DNA from: Strigamia acuminata
Taxonomy: Eukaryota > Arthropoda > Chilopoda > Geophilomorpha > Linotaeniidae
Direction: 5' to 3'
DNA length: 64,000 nt
Assembly: GCA_949358305.1 (NCBI GenBank)
Contig: OX442321.1
Location: 9,883,605-9,947,604 of the forward strand
Position numbers and translations under genes: made by a program. The first letter of the stretch is position 1. The number at the start of each line of letters is the position of its first letter. Below are positions 23,245 through 35,200 of this stretch, piece by piece. The notes under the pieces are model-generated. The model searched no databases. It was not told the origin of the DNA and saw only the letters and a program-made list of their open reading frames with translations.

Positions 23245-23600
23245 TCGATGTTTTAGGGGTTTTGCCTAGGTTTTGGTTGTTTTGCATATTTTTGCATGGT
23301 TTTTTGGTTGTTATATATGGTTTTTGGTTGGTTTTGCATGGTTTTTGGTTGGTTTTGCATGGTTTTTGGTTGTTTTGTCTAGTTTATTTTTTTTAAAAAA
23401 TTTAATTTTTGTTGGTTTTTGGTTGTTTTGCATATTTTTTTGGTCGTTTTGCATGGTTTTTGGTCGTTTTGCATGGTTTTTGGTCGTTTTTCATGGTTTT
23501 TTGGTCGTTTTGCATGGTTTTTTCGTTGTTTTGTATGGTTTTTGGTTGGTTTTGCATGGTTTTTGGTTGTTTTGCATAGTTTATTTTGTTTTCAAATTTA
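23245..23600 (+). repeat. 20-bp GGTTTTTGGTYGTTTTGCAT array
   Basis: About 14 imperfect copies of GGTTTTTGGTCGTTTTGCAT and variants. The array is interrupted near 23385-23410 and ends near 23590 with similar 'agtttattttntttnnaaa' phrases, so a larger unit of about 190 bp may itself be duplicated. Apparent hydrophobic ORFs here are repeat artefacts. Confidence 0.85.
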
Positions 23601-23828
23601 ATTTTTATTGGGGATTTGAATATTTTTTTCGTCGGTGATTTTATTTTCCGTTTTGCTTCGTCTGATATGAATTTTTTATTTTGGTTTAATTTTTTTTTCG
23701 TACACAAGAAATTGTTGTAAGTGAGTTTTTTTTTTATCCTCTTTCGTTTTGTTTAGCTCCTCCCCTGTTCGCGATCCTTGAACATAAATTGAACCTTAAA
23801 ATAAAGTTTTCTTTTGAAGCCCGCTTCG

Positions 23829-23874
23829 CCCCCTACTGATGGAGATTAGCATTTAACAAGCGTGACCATTATGT
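23829..23874 (+). promoter_or_regulatory. non-coding element B, copy 2 (CTCF-like core)
   Basis: The segment begins CCCCCTACTG, preceded by CG, so the - strand reads CAGTAGGGGGCG, a good CTCF-like core. It continues with GATTAGCATTTAACAAG and CCATTATGT, the same blocks as at 8396-8442. Confidence 0.5.
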
Positions 23875-25031
23875 GCGTCTTTTATTTGCTAGGGAAAAGT
23901 GTGGGCCGTGTTTGAATTCTCTTTGATCAATATAACATGTTTTTTTTTATTCTTCTTTCTCTTTCAGTCTGTTGGTAATTTATTTCCAAGTGATACAAAG
24001 AGACAGACGAATATAACCAAAAAAAATATTTATTTTTTTAAATTTAAAAATTATTTTTCAACAAGAAAAAAAATGACAGGTCATCTAAATCATGTGATCC
24101 ATCAAAGTACAGACATGGATAAGGGAATGAAATGTTATTTGTATTTATTTATATATATATTTTTTTGAAGTTAGGGTTAAATGGCAAATAATTTTGTTTT
24201 TTTGGAATTGTGATTTGTGTTCGATGGGCGGGACTAGTTTGGCTCCAATCTGTTAGGTCAACTGTAGTTTTTCAAATTTATTGAGTCTTGGGGCTCAGGA
24301 TTTAATGATTTTTTATTTTTTTGGTGGAAAATTGACCGTTGTAATCATCCAAATTACTCAAATTGTGGAATCGTTGAGTGTATTGACCATATTTTCGTTT
24401 CAGTTTGCGCGTGGAACACATTAAAGAAGAAACAATTTTCTAATTTCCACCATTTAAACCAAACTAATTAAGTTGCAACTAAGAAAACCGAAATAAAATA
24501 CTTTCCCCCAACGACCCCGTCTGCAATTAATCCACGGTTTACACCTTTTCTTGACGCTAATTTTGACTTAAATTAAAACCATAAACTTGAAATCACTTAC
24601 TCCCTCACCCAACACCAGTAATTATTGCAATTATTTTCGTTTAAAATGAAAAAAAAAAAATTAAAATAAATAAATAAAAAAACCGACAAAATAAACACTG
24701 AATTTCCACCTTTTAAAATATCACGCAGAAATAACTCAGAGTTTGGATATAAAAGCCGCCCCCTGCCCAAAAAAGACCATTTTATTCGCCTCACCAGCGC
24801 TGTAGGATCATTACACTAATGGATATCGGCTTAAACCCCATAATTTTTTTTTTTTAAATATAACATTTCTTTTCTGTGAAACACACTTGTCGTGTTTGCT
24901 GGTTTGATGATTTAAAATGCAGTTAATGTCAACTCGTGTCTAATGGAATCCTGTCTTCATAATGGCATCCAATTCAACACTAATAGTCGTTGCTAGGAGA
25001 TTAGATTTGTGCTTTGGGAATAAAGACATTA

Positions 25032-25039
25032 TGACGTCA
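25032..25039. promoter_or_regulatory. CRE/ATF palindrome TGACGTCA
   Basis: A perfect palindrome about 1.2 kb upstream of the RYK start codon. A near match (GACGTCAT) follows about 290 bp later. Confidence 0.35.
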
Positions 25040-26236
25040 TCATACATCTATAATTTCATCTAAAGTTGCGAGTGCCGCTACGTTTTTATGTCTCTCCTTC
25101 TCTTTCTCGAGCTCGCCTTTCCATTTCCCGTAATGGGATTGAATTAAAAGGGTTGGAAATATCGGCAAATGCCACATCGTATCCATAGAGAAAAGGAAAT
25201 GGCGGCGGAATCCAAACGAAAGTGTTATTAAGAAGGTGCGCAACTCGAGCGAATTTAAGACGACGTTTATTTGATATAGTTAGACGAAATTGTGGATTAA
25301 TTGGGTGGGAAGTGTTGTAGACGTCATGAAAGTGTCACGTCATATTTAGAGGCTTTAAAAAAGCAATAAACGTCATTGGGTGTCGAGAAAACCCGATGTG
25401 ATGGCGCGGAATGGATCGAGGCTGAATGATTCCTTTCAGTGAGAAAATGCGATTTTTATTGCCTGTTTTTTTTTGTTATTTTTAATTTGGTAATTTTTCG
25501 GGGAATCCAACGTAACGTTTTGTGGATTTTTGGCATTTTTGAAATGTTGGGTTATAATGGCGGGAGTAAATTTATTTGACGCGGCTGATGATGATAAATG
25601 AGTGTAAGCAAAGTGGTCGCAGTTCTTTGTGTGTTTTCTTTAATTCCAGATAATGGGAATTGGATGAGTGTGCAATACATTTAGAGATTGTTACACAAGA
25701 CACACCTACTCGCATCTCTCTCCAAACGTCATTAATCATCGACATTAGAAAGAGAAAAAAAGGATTGGTCGATAGTACCAGTGCAAGTGCAGCATGAAAT
25801 CTCTTTACTCCGTTGCTATGACAACTTACATTGACATCTATTGACAAATTGCGGCCTGAATGATTTTTTAAAAAAAAATTATTGTGGTTGGTAAATAGTG
25901 GTTTGTGCTCGATAAAGTTGGGTAATTGTGATTTTTATTAGGTGGAGAGTGCGAAAGTTGCTATTTTATCGAGTAAAACGGGATAAAAGATATTAACTAA
26001 CATGTGTCGCGACATCTATCGGCGAGTAGCGGATGTGGAAAAAATGAGGAAAGCGGGGAGGAATTTAAATCGTCACAAGGTGTCGTTTTTCAAGTTGAGA
26101 ATTGAGATTTGATGAGTGCGCGTTGAGGCACGGAGTAAATGGATGGAAAAGAGAACCGGTTCGAGGGGTGAAGGGCCATCATGGCGGCAAAATGTGTACA
26201 GAGTACGCGCCGCTCGGCCGGAGATTAGCATGAAAA

Positions 26237-29200
26237 ATGGTGTTTGGAGCTCGTGTAGGCACATGGATCATTTTACTCGCCATTATCGTCGTGACGAGCG
26301 CCAATCTCAACTTATTTGTCAGCTTAGCTGAGGTGAAGAAACTGCTCGGTGAGTCTGTCAAAGATCTGCTTAATTTTCGTCCCGTTTTGAGCTCGAGATG
26401 TTGAGAAAAAATAATTATTTTTGTTTTTTGGTTTTTAAAATTGTTTTTTTTTTTATTAAGTTGGGGAAGAATTTATTTTTTGTTTTGTTTTAAGTCAAGG
26501 TAAACGTGGGATCATGGTGGAAAAATTTGAAACTCATGCTGTGAAGAATTCAGGCCCATTCTATTAGAAATTCCTTGGGCTTGTTTGGGCCTTGGGTTAA
26601 CGAGATTTGGAATTTTTGATATTTCAAGTTTAAAAAAAAATATTTTTTTTGGAAATTTTAATTATTTTTTATTTGGAGTAATTGGGTGGTAATCGTGTAT
26701 TGGGAGAAAAAAATTAATTGAAAAAAATAAAAAATAAAAATCGCCATTAAATTTAAAGATGTAATAATCACTTTTTTATTTTTATTTATTTTTTTAAAAA
26801 ATCTTTGAGGTTTTTTTTTATAATTTTTTTTTTTGGAAATTTTTTTATATGTTTATCCCTTTGCAAGTGTGAGAAAAATATGTCATCACCAATGAGAAGT
26901 TGAGCCATTAATCAGGGGGGAAAGCAAAAGAAAAAAATCATCTTAAGATTACCGTATGTAAAGAGAAGGGAAAAAATGTCGTGGAATTTAAATAAATAAA
27001 AAAAATAAAATTAAAAAAAATCGAGTTAATTTAACCGGGCATCTTTTTTTTTTCTTTTTTTTTACGGAATTTTATGGGCGGGTTGTTGAAGACGTTTTAA
27101 TGTCTTGAAAAAGCCGCTTAAAGTGGGTTCCTTTAATGTTTATAAAGTGGGGCATAAAAATGTTAAATTAAAAAATAAAAACAATAGATTAGTGTAATGT
27201 TTATTAATAAAAATAAATTTTTCAAAATGGCGCGCGTCCTTTTTAGAGTTATGATTTATGGGCAAATGGTAGTGAAAAGTTTTAAACCGTTTGATCGTAA
27301 ATTTTTTCGGCTCAAGTTTGTGGAATGTTGCAGCAGTAATTCACTCGACGATTGTATCACACGAGTTGGAGATGGAAAGAGGGAAATAGTTGAACAAAGG
27401 AAAAGATGCGAAATGAAAAAGGGAAGAGTGGAATTCCTTACGAGTTTTGTCGCCTTGTTTATCGTCGGGAAAGTTTATGTTGCGTTAATACCAAATTTTG
27501 ACACTAGAAAAATATTTATTTTGATTTTTCGTCCCTGAAAAAAAAAATTTTCAAATTAAAAAAAAATTATTTTTAATAAGGGGAAATAGAAATTTTTAAT
27601 TTTTTTTTTAAATTGAGATATTAGGGGTAGTGAGTTGAGTTAATTGTGGTCCTTAGGCACGAAAGGTCACGATCAGATGCACTTTGTCGTCTGCAGCTGT
27701 TTTTGGCGCCAAAATACATAATCGTTGTGGGCCCTGAGGAGATTAAAAACGGTAGAAATTTCCATTTTGTTATCTTTATTATTTATTTACACCTGTTTGA
27801 TTAATGCTCATTTTAATTTTGTCGGGAAAAAAATACGAAAAAAAGAGATAAATGAAATGCAGGAATTTAAATTTTTAATGAGATAAATAATTCGTTTTAT
27901 TTTTTCGTTTCGTTTCTTAGGTATAAATTTATCTTTTTCCTTTATCGCCCATCCGAAAGCTTACAAACAAACATATGTTGCTGTAGTAACTGAAATTCTT
28001 TATTCCATATACCTGAAATGAAATAACAGGAATGAATAGGCGATCATCATAATCCACCCCTGCCTTTGGTCTCAGTTTCTCTATTGATTTCTGTTGGGGG
28101 TTTTTCAATGAAAGTCTGCGTGAACTCGCAAATGTACGAGATGTAGGAAGGAACAAGTTGACAAGTATAGACAATTTTTTTTTTCAATTTTGTATATATA
28201 TTTATATATATATATAATTGAAAAAAGAAATTGTTGTTTTTTTGTTTTCTCAAAGATTGGCGGTGGTAAGTGTGGAACATGCACTGAATCATTAATGGTT
28301 GGAATCATTAATTTTTAATGATTACTCGGGCTCGGAGCTGTGTTGCCTAAATAGGCCTATTTATTTGTGATTTAATTCTTTATGGTAATGCAGACGCAGA
28401 AGGAAAAAAAGGGTCAAGTGTTAATCTTATTACCAATTAAAATTTTTTTTTTAAAGAAAATTTCTCGCCTAAGTTAGTTTGCTGTTGTTTTGTGCCATTT
28501 GTGACGTCATTTTGGGTTTTTGTGACGTCATAAAGGTGAGATATTGTTGTTTAGGGTGTTAGATTGATGTGGGTTTATTGATTTTTGTGTGTTTTTTGCT
28601 GTAGAGCTGACTGTATCCCTTTAAGTTTGGCATTGGTGTTTGTCGGGGTTAGAATTGGGCTTAAGTGGCGTCGTTGCAGTGATTTAGTTGTATTTTTCAG
28701 TTAATTAACTCGGGTTTTGGTCAGTTAATTAATTCTAGTTGGCTCTTGTTGTGTTGTTGATGAATTGGAGAGGCATTTCACCGTTTCACGAAGGCGAATT
28801 CAATCCGTCAGTTGATAAACGCCGACTGATTTGTCGATGGACACAAATCAAAAAATTAAACACATTAATCATCGAAATTAAACCAATAGCCGATGATACA
28901 CACAAGCCGTTCTAATTTATAGTTTAAATTTTTTTCTGTTTTCGCATTTTTTTTTTGTTTTTTTGTTTTTTCTTGGAGGAGAAATTCCATGTTGGAAACA
29001 CGGCAGGTTGTTATCCTTTGGCCGCAGGACGAGCTGAGGGAGCGGTTATTATTTATCCAAACAAGGAGGCGGGTGTTGAGATCATCCCTCGAGGCCAACT
29101 CCAAGTCGAAAACGAGACAGTCTCGTGCATTTTACTTGGAGAAAATTAGTATCGTTGAAAGGAGGCGGAAATTCAAGAAAAATTAAAATAAAAAAGGAAC

Positions 29201-32200
29201 TGGTTTTTTAAGTGGCGGCAGTGGAAAACAAGAGGGGGAAGTAAGACCAATAGGTACATTTTTCATGCATAAGTAATAAGGAATTTTGATTTTTTTTTCT
29301 TCTTTTCCGTTTTCTTCACTCGGTTGCCTTTGGTTGTTGGATTTAAGAACTATTTTGGTATTTTGGTGGTGAATTGGATTTTTTTTTTCTTTTTTTTTTT
29401 TATCTATCATGGGGTTGTTTGAGGGAAAAAAATGACCCGAGTTGAGTTTTGCAATTTTCCTTTTGGGGGTTTTGTAAAAGAAGTTTTTCACTTTTATACT
29501 CTCGATTGTGAAGAGAGAGATAAGTCGAAATTGGTCGAAAGGGAAATTCGGAAATGTAAGTTGACAGGGGGCCGTTTGTGATAACGGAATGTGTTTTAAG
29601 GGTTAAATTGGATAGATATGACTTTTCTTTTAATGCCTAACTCTTTTAACCCTTTGTGTACACCCAAGTTTAAAGTAAAATTGTATTTTAAGAGAGAGAT
29701 TCCATTCGGAGTGGTCGTTAATTAGGAAAAGCGATTAAAATGAGCGAATTAATAGAATTAGCTCTGTTTTACTTGGGCCCAGCCTGTAACCCCCAAGCTG
29801 GCATGATTTGCAGAATGTGTCTCTCTCACTCACTCTCGTATACATCTCTTTGTGCCAACTCGACCCCCTGGTGCTATTAATTTACAACTGGGGCCAACAT
29901 CCATCATTCTGTCCGTGCGAATTTGCGCGCTGTTTCTCAGGTGTATTCATTTAGCCGGGGCCCCTCGAGACAAACTGTTTAGTTAAGATTCTTATCCAAT
30001 TGAACGTCTATTGGTGATGACTGTGTTTTTGTCTTTTCCGAGGTGGGATTGTGGAAAGAGCCAAAGCGAGGGGGCTTGGGACGAGGGTTGGGCTTTTTGT
30101 CGTCGAGTAAATCAATCGAGGAGCCGTGTCTTGTGGGAAATCAGTCGTGGGTAAATATTCCGTTTGTTTGTCGACTTAATTCGAACGTAATTGGGGGAAT
30201 ATGGAAATCGGAGTGTCGAGGAGAATAAAGGGCTAGTGCAACTTTATTTGTTTTTTTATTTTTTGAAACTTTTTTTTTATGGTCTTTGTGGAAAGAAAGA
30301 TAAACATCAACACATTATTTACTGCGCCTTTAAAAGTGTATTCAACCTGAGGCGAGTCCACGTGAAAATAACAAGTTCTGGCCTTGAGTAAAGCTCCTCA
30401 CCTCACACCCGCTTATCTGCTAACAAGGGGCCCGTTTTTTGCGCGAGTTAGAGGACACGTGTAAATTGTTTGCGAGTTTAAATTGCCGGGAATGACAAGT
30501 GATAAAGTTGTCATAGGCGCCAACGTTGGTTTTCTGTATATTTTTAAGCGCAATTCCCAGTTGGAGCGCGAGTCCGGTGATAAATTCGTCACGCGCGGAC
30601 ATGCAACTTGACCCGCTTGGAAAAAGTGGAAGTGGGAGTAAAAAATGTGGAGGGGAAAGCGACGTAGGGAGTCGAGTTTGTGCCCAATCTCCATTTGGAA
30701 TCTCGTTGGCGTCCACTTGCAATTTGAAGCGGATAAAATTAATTTCTTGCCGGCTTTGGCTTGCCATAGTGTGTGGATTAAGACAGAAAGGACGGGGGAC
30801 AAAGGCTGAGGGGGACGCTGCGCCCTTGTCAATTGGACAATGAGTCGGGCAGAAGCCTGCCTTTCTTTAACCACACCTTTAAGGTGAAGTAAGTGCCCTT
30901 TCTGCCTCCCCTTGTTGGCTCGCACCAACCTCATCTCATCTTCCTGAAAGGGTTTGATGATGGCATTCCTCTTTTATTATTTAGCTCTACATGTTGTAAT
31001 GCTGTCAAGCGCTTATAAGTGTGGGGGTTTTTATTTTTTTTTATTTTGGGTAACTCGGACTGAAATGGAAGGAGCTCATTAGGGGGGATTGAAATTGACG
31101 GCGCCGAGAAATCTCTCGGGGTTGTAGATCGAGCAATGTAAAGACTCTGGATTTGTTCTTTATGTGTGGGTTGTTTAGTGTTGAGGTTGGGGAAGAAGAG
31201 AAATGGTGGTGAATAAAAGGCTCTACTTGTTTCTTAAATTAGGATTGGGGAAGAGTAATTGGGTAACCGTGTTGGATTAAAATGGAGGGAAAATTTTAGT
31301 TTTATGGTGGAAGTGCTAAATGGACTGCAATCTTTAGGCAACAGCCTTTTAAGAGCGCTGTTCACGGGGGAAAATACTTTGGTTCAAAGCCTACACTGAT
31401 TAGAAAAGGTAACTTAGTTCAAAATTTATAAGAGAGTCTATCGCCAAGTTGGAGAGAGGTTAGGACCGACCGCGCAGTCATAAGAAAAGTCGTGGACAAA
31501 ATAAACTTGCTTTTTGTTTAGCTGTTTTAAGTTTGTATATCATTATTTGCCCGGTCTATCTTTTAATACTGTTGTTAGGGTAAGACGAGAGACCGAGTCA
31601 AGATTGATGTCATTGAATCTCAATGGATTTTTATCAGGTGAAGCCGAAGTTATGCTGCGCAGTATAACTTTGGCTTTACATGGTGCTGTAGTGGAGGATA
31701 CACAACGGTACAGCCAAAGGTATACTGCATATATACCCTTGTGTATCTTCCACTATGGTACTGCGTAAAGACGAAGTTAAACTGTGTATTCCTTCTGCTA
31801 CAGTACTGGTTACAGGGAATGCTATTTTTTCCTGGCAGCACACTTTGGCTAAAAGGAATTAAATGGAATTTGTGGGTTGTGGAGATAGATTGATCTAGAT
31901 GATGTCATCAATTTGCTGTGGATAGTGTTTGTGCGTTGGAGGAAAATGCTTTCTCCCACTCTACTCCCAAGAGGTCTTGGATGATGCCATGCATATTGAG
32001 TGCCGATGTAAGATTGCATCTGGCCAACGCCCCAAATTGGATTTTGCAGTTTGTCCTTAGAGTCGGCGGTTCCATCAGATTACACTCACTTTTCTCCCAC
32101 TTCCTTCAGACGTCTTCCATCTGCACAATTGTCTCGGAGCACACACAACATTTAAATGATGTAATTAGAAGATTGAAGTTTGCCAAATGAATTGGGCTCT

Positions 32201-35200
32201 TTCCACAATGTTTGTTTTCAAGTGATCACAATTTAATTACTTTAATCCGAGCGGTAATCTCTGAAGAATCAAGGAAGCTGGAATAATTAGGCTTTTTCTT
32301 AATGACTTGCTTGTTGCTTTTCTGCTTCAGCAGGAAGTCGGCTTTGATTAATGATTGTTGATAAGAAAACCTGTTACAAGTTGTGCCAGAAATTCCAAAT
32401 ATAATCTGTTCTGAAAAGTAAAATTAGAAATACAAGAGTGATATGGATACAGCTTTGCGAAATAGATGCTATTTTCATCAAATGGACCAATGGATACTGC
32501 CATCGAAACCGTAGAGTTCCTGATTGCTGGTCAGGTGCACTAACTGCTATTGGGTACTTCAATAGAACACTCTGGAAATAATAAGTGGGCCCAGGTGATG
32601 TGAGATTGAATAAAGTGAAGTATCCAGCACAGTGTAAAATTTATGTATAAATCCGGTATGGAGGCTGCATATTGCGGGCGAGATAGATGTGCCACGAGGT
32701 TTTCCAACTTTTATAGTTTTCATTCTTTGGAAATGGAAGAATAAAGGAACGAGAAGTGAGTATTAATGTACTTTCGCCCATTTTTGGCAGACGGCTGTAT
32801 TATGAATGGGAATCGATCAATGCAATGAATTCGAGTGGAAAAATCAATGGTGAAGATTATTTAAAATGTTGCGTTAGCTCTAACTTGGTTTTAAAATCCG
32901 CAGTACATTTGACTTATTTAAAACGTCGATCCGATTATGTGACGAATAATACAACGCTTGACGAATTCTGCTTCGCAATGATAGGAAGAGCCGACTAAAG
33001 GGAAAAAATCCAAAGCGGCGTGCGTAATGTTAATTTTTAATTTCCTAAGTCAGCATTAGATGTGTCGGGAATCGGCAAGTGGATTTGGTTAGTATTTTTG
33101 TCGTCGGAGTTTGTGATTGGGATTTCATGGGGTATGATTTAGTACAGTGGCTCTTTTGTGGCTCCGGGTTGATATACGTTATTAATATTCTGCTGGGCTC
33201 TGGTTTTGAGTGGGACACATGAGGTGGCATTTGAGTTTGAGCTCAAAGAGATGGAGGGGAACAGGAGCAGTGGTCTTGCCTCACACCTTTGTCTGATTAC
33301 ATGCAGTGGACAGGAGAAAAGGGTCAGGGAATAGTGGAGAGGGGGTTGAATGATCAATGGTCATCCAGGTTTCACTTAACAAAATCAATTTTATCTCCAA
33401 CTAGCACGCGCCAGACTTGTTTGTGCGAGGATATTGAAATATCTGTTAGGCTTAAAAAGTAAATTAGGCCTAATTTTTATTTTGGGAGGGGAAAAGTTTA
33501 TTTTAGTCGCAGGCCTAGCTCGCATAAAGTGAGATTGTTGTTGTTTTTTTTACCCCAACTCACCCCCCACCCCCCTGTACACTCAATACCCCCTCCTTTC
33601 CATTATCATAGGAAGAGAGTGTGTTGACAAGTTATTCACAACCCTCCCTTCTGTGACACTCGTGAAAAAGTTGTTGTTTACAACATGTAGCCTACTTGAA
33701 CTCTCGAGGGTCCTTGTGACGTCATTCCGACCATGTTTCCTGCAGACTAAATATTCGCAGAATTTGCAAACTAACACATGCTTGGTCTTAATCTGCACCC
33801 GAACATGTGTTGGCCACATTGGGTGCTGGCATTGTTGACATTCCAAGTCGGAATGATTTTTTTTTATTATTGGGCAACTCAAGTCGGGCGCTTAAATGGG
33901 TTTTTTTTTTGTTTGGAGGCTCGCTGGGGGCTCCAGCTGAGACTTAAAGGGTTAGAGCGATGCGAGCGACGGGTGTGTTTAATCGCTTGCGGTTTGAACT
34001 CTTTCGGTTTGGGTTGGGGGTTTGGAAAATCCCCCGCCATTTCAGAGGACGAGGGATGAAATTGTTGGCACAAAAGGGGTGAGAAGGAAGAGTGACACCT
34101 GATGGAACCCCTCTTTTTTGATTAATGCACGGACACGGTTTAAATGTTGAAATTATTTATTCTGAAACGTGAAACGTGCCTTTGTTCGCTTTCTAGGGGA
34201 TGAGTTTGCTGATTTAGACACCAGATGTCAGTAATGGGTTGTTGGCTCATGCTCTATAGTCTCTATATAGTTAGCATTTGATTTCAAGTGTTTGTTTTAT
34301 TAATTTATTGATAAATAAATGTATATAAAAAAAATTTTATCCGACATTTTTTTTTATCGTTTCAAAATAAAAATATTATCATAATTTTTTTTTTGGGGGG
34401 GGGGTGGGTTAGATTTATTGGGTGTAGTCATGTATGGCGGACGTGCAAGTTTAGTAATGAAAGGGGTGAGGGGGTTAATGCGCGGAGGGAGGTAAATTGT
34501 AAAAGGTGGGGGTTGTGGGGATGGAAAATATTTCAACTTTTTAACCCTTTATAATGACGAGGTGGCGCCATTTCCAATCGAGTGGCGATGTTAATTACGA
34601 ATTTAGGTGGTTTTTTTTTTTTTTTGTTGAGTTGGGTGGAGAATGGAGGTAGGGGTGAGTTGGAGATATGACTCAACCATCTGCACTTGTTCCCTGCTCC
34701 TTTTGAATTTAACCCTTTATTTGAATTCTAACCCTTTGAATTGGACCCTTAAATGGCATGACAGAGATTTACTATGGAAATGTTATGTGCCATGTGCGTT
34801 GAACGGGTTTTAAGGGCTTTAATTTCTATTTTTTTATGTTTTTTTATTTTGGATGGGAGATATTATAGAAATAGGGTTGGATTTTGATGTTTTTATGTTT
34901 TATAGTGTTGTTAATTTTTTTTGTTGTTGTGTTTTACAGGGCTTCCGTCAGAGTTGTACTATGTGCGTGAAGGTGTGGTTAATACATACGCGATGCAGTT
35001 TAATGTATTGGTTCCTTCACATATAAACGAACTTCATTTCGTTTGGCAAAATCTGAGGCAACAACCGGTGAGTATAGCTCTTTTTTTCTTTCTTTTCGTC
35101 TCTTTTTCATGGTTTTTTTTGTTTGAATTGGACCATTTTGTTTCATTTTATTGGTCGTTTTGTGTGTTTCTTTTTTTAAAGTTGTGAGACGGCATAAAAA

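Larger units (their letters stand above)
21147..26236. other. gene-free stretch upstream of RYK
   Basis: No supported exon. The segment holds a 20-bp repeat array (23245-23600), element B copy 2 (23829), TGACGTCA at 25032 and a CAGGTGGCGATA core at 22926. The last 200 bp before 26237 are less AT-rich and probably contain the RYK promoter and 5' leader. I see no clear TATA box. Confidence 0.45.
26349..34939 (+). other. RYK intron 1, regulatory-looking
   Basis: An 8.6-kb intron with no supported internal exon. It contains tandem TGACGTCA sites, elements A2 and C2, repeat D2, a long imperfect palindrome, an AGGTGGCGCC core and several TAACCCTTT motifs. The GC-richer part at 30400-30950 has long overlapping ORFs on both strands, but none has a protein-like pattern or splice support. 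It may be conserved regulatory sequence. Confidence 0.55.

Noticed and set aside
23202-23638. Hydrophobic Trp/Phe/Leu-rich ORFs resembling membrane segments
   Set aside because: They are encoded by a 20-bp T/G-rich tandem array. The opposite strand gives Lys/Gln/Thr repeats, so this is repeat composition.
30413-30934. 173-codon - strand frame in RYK intron 1
   Set aside because: Three frames are open here on the two strands because of base composition. The translation lacks any recognisable pattern and no splice partners or polyadenylation signal were found.
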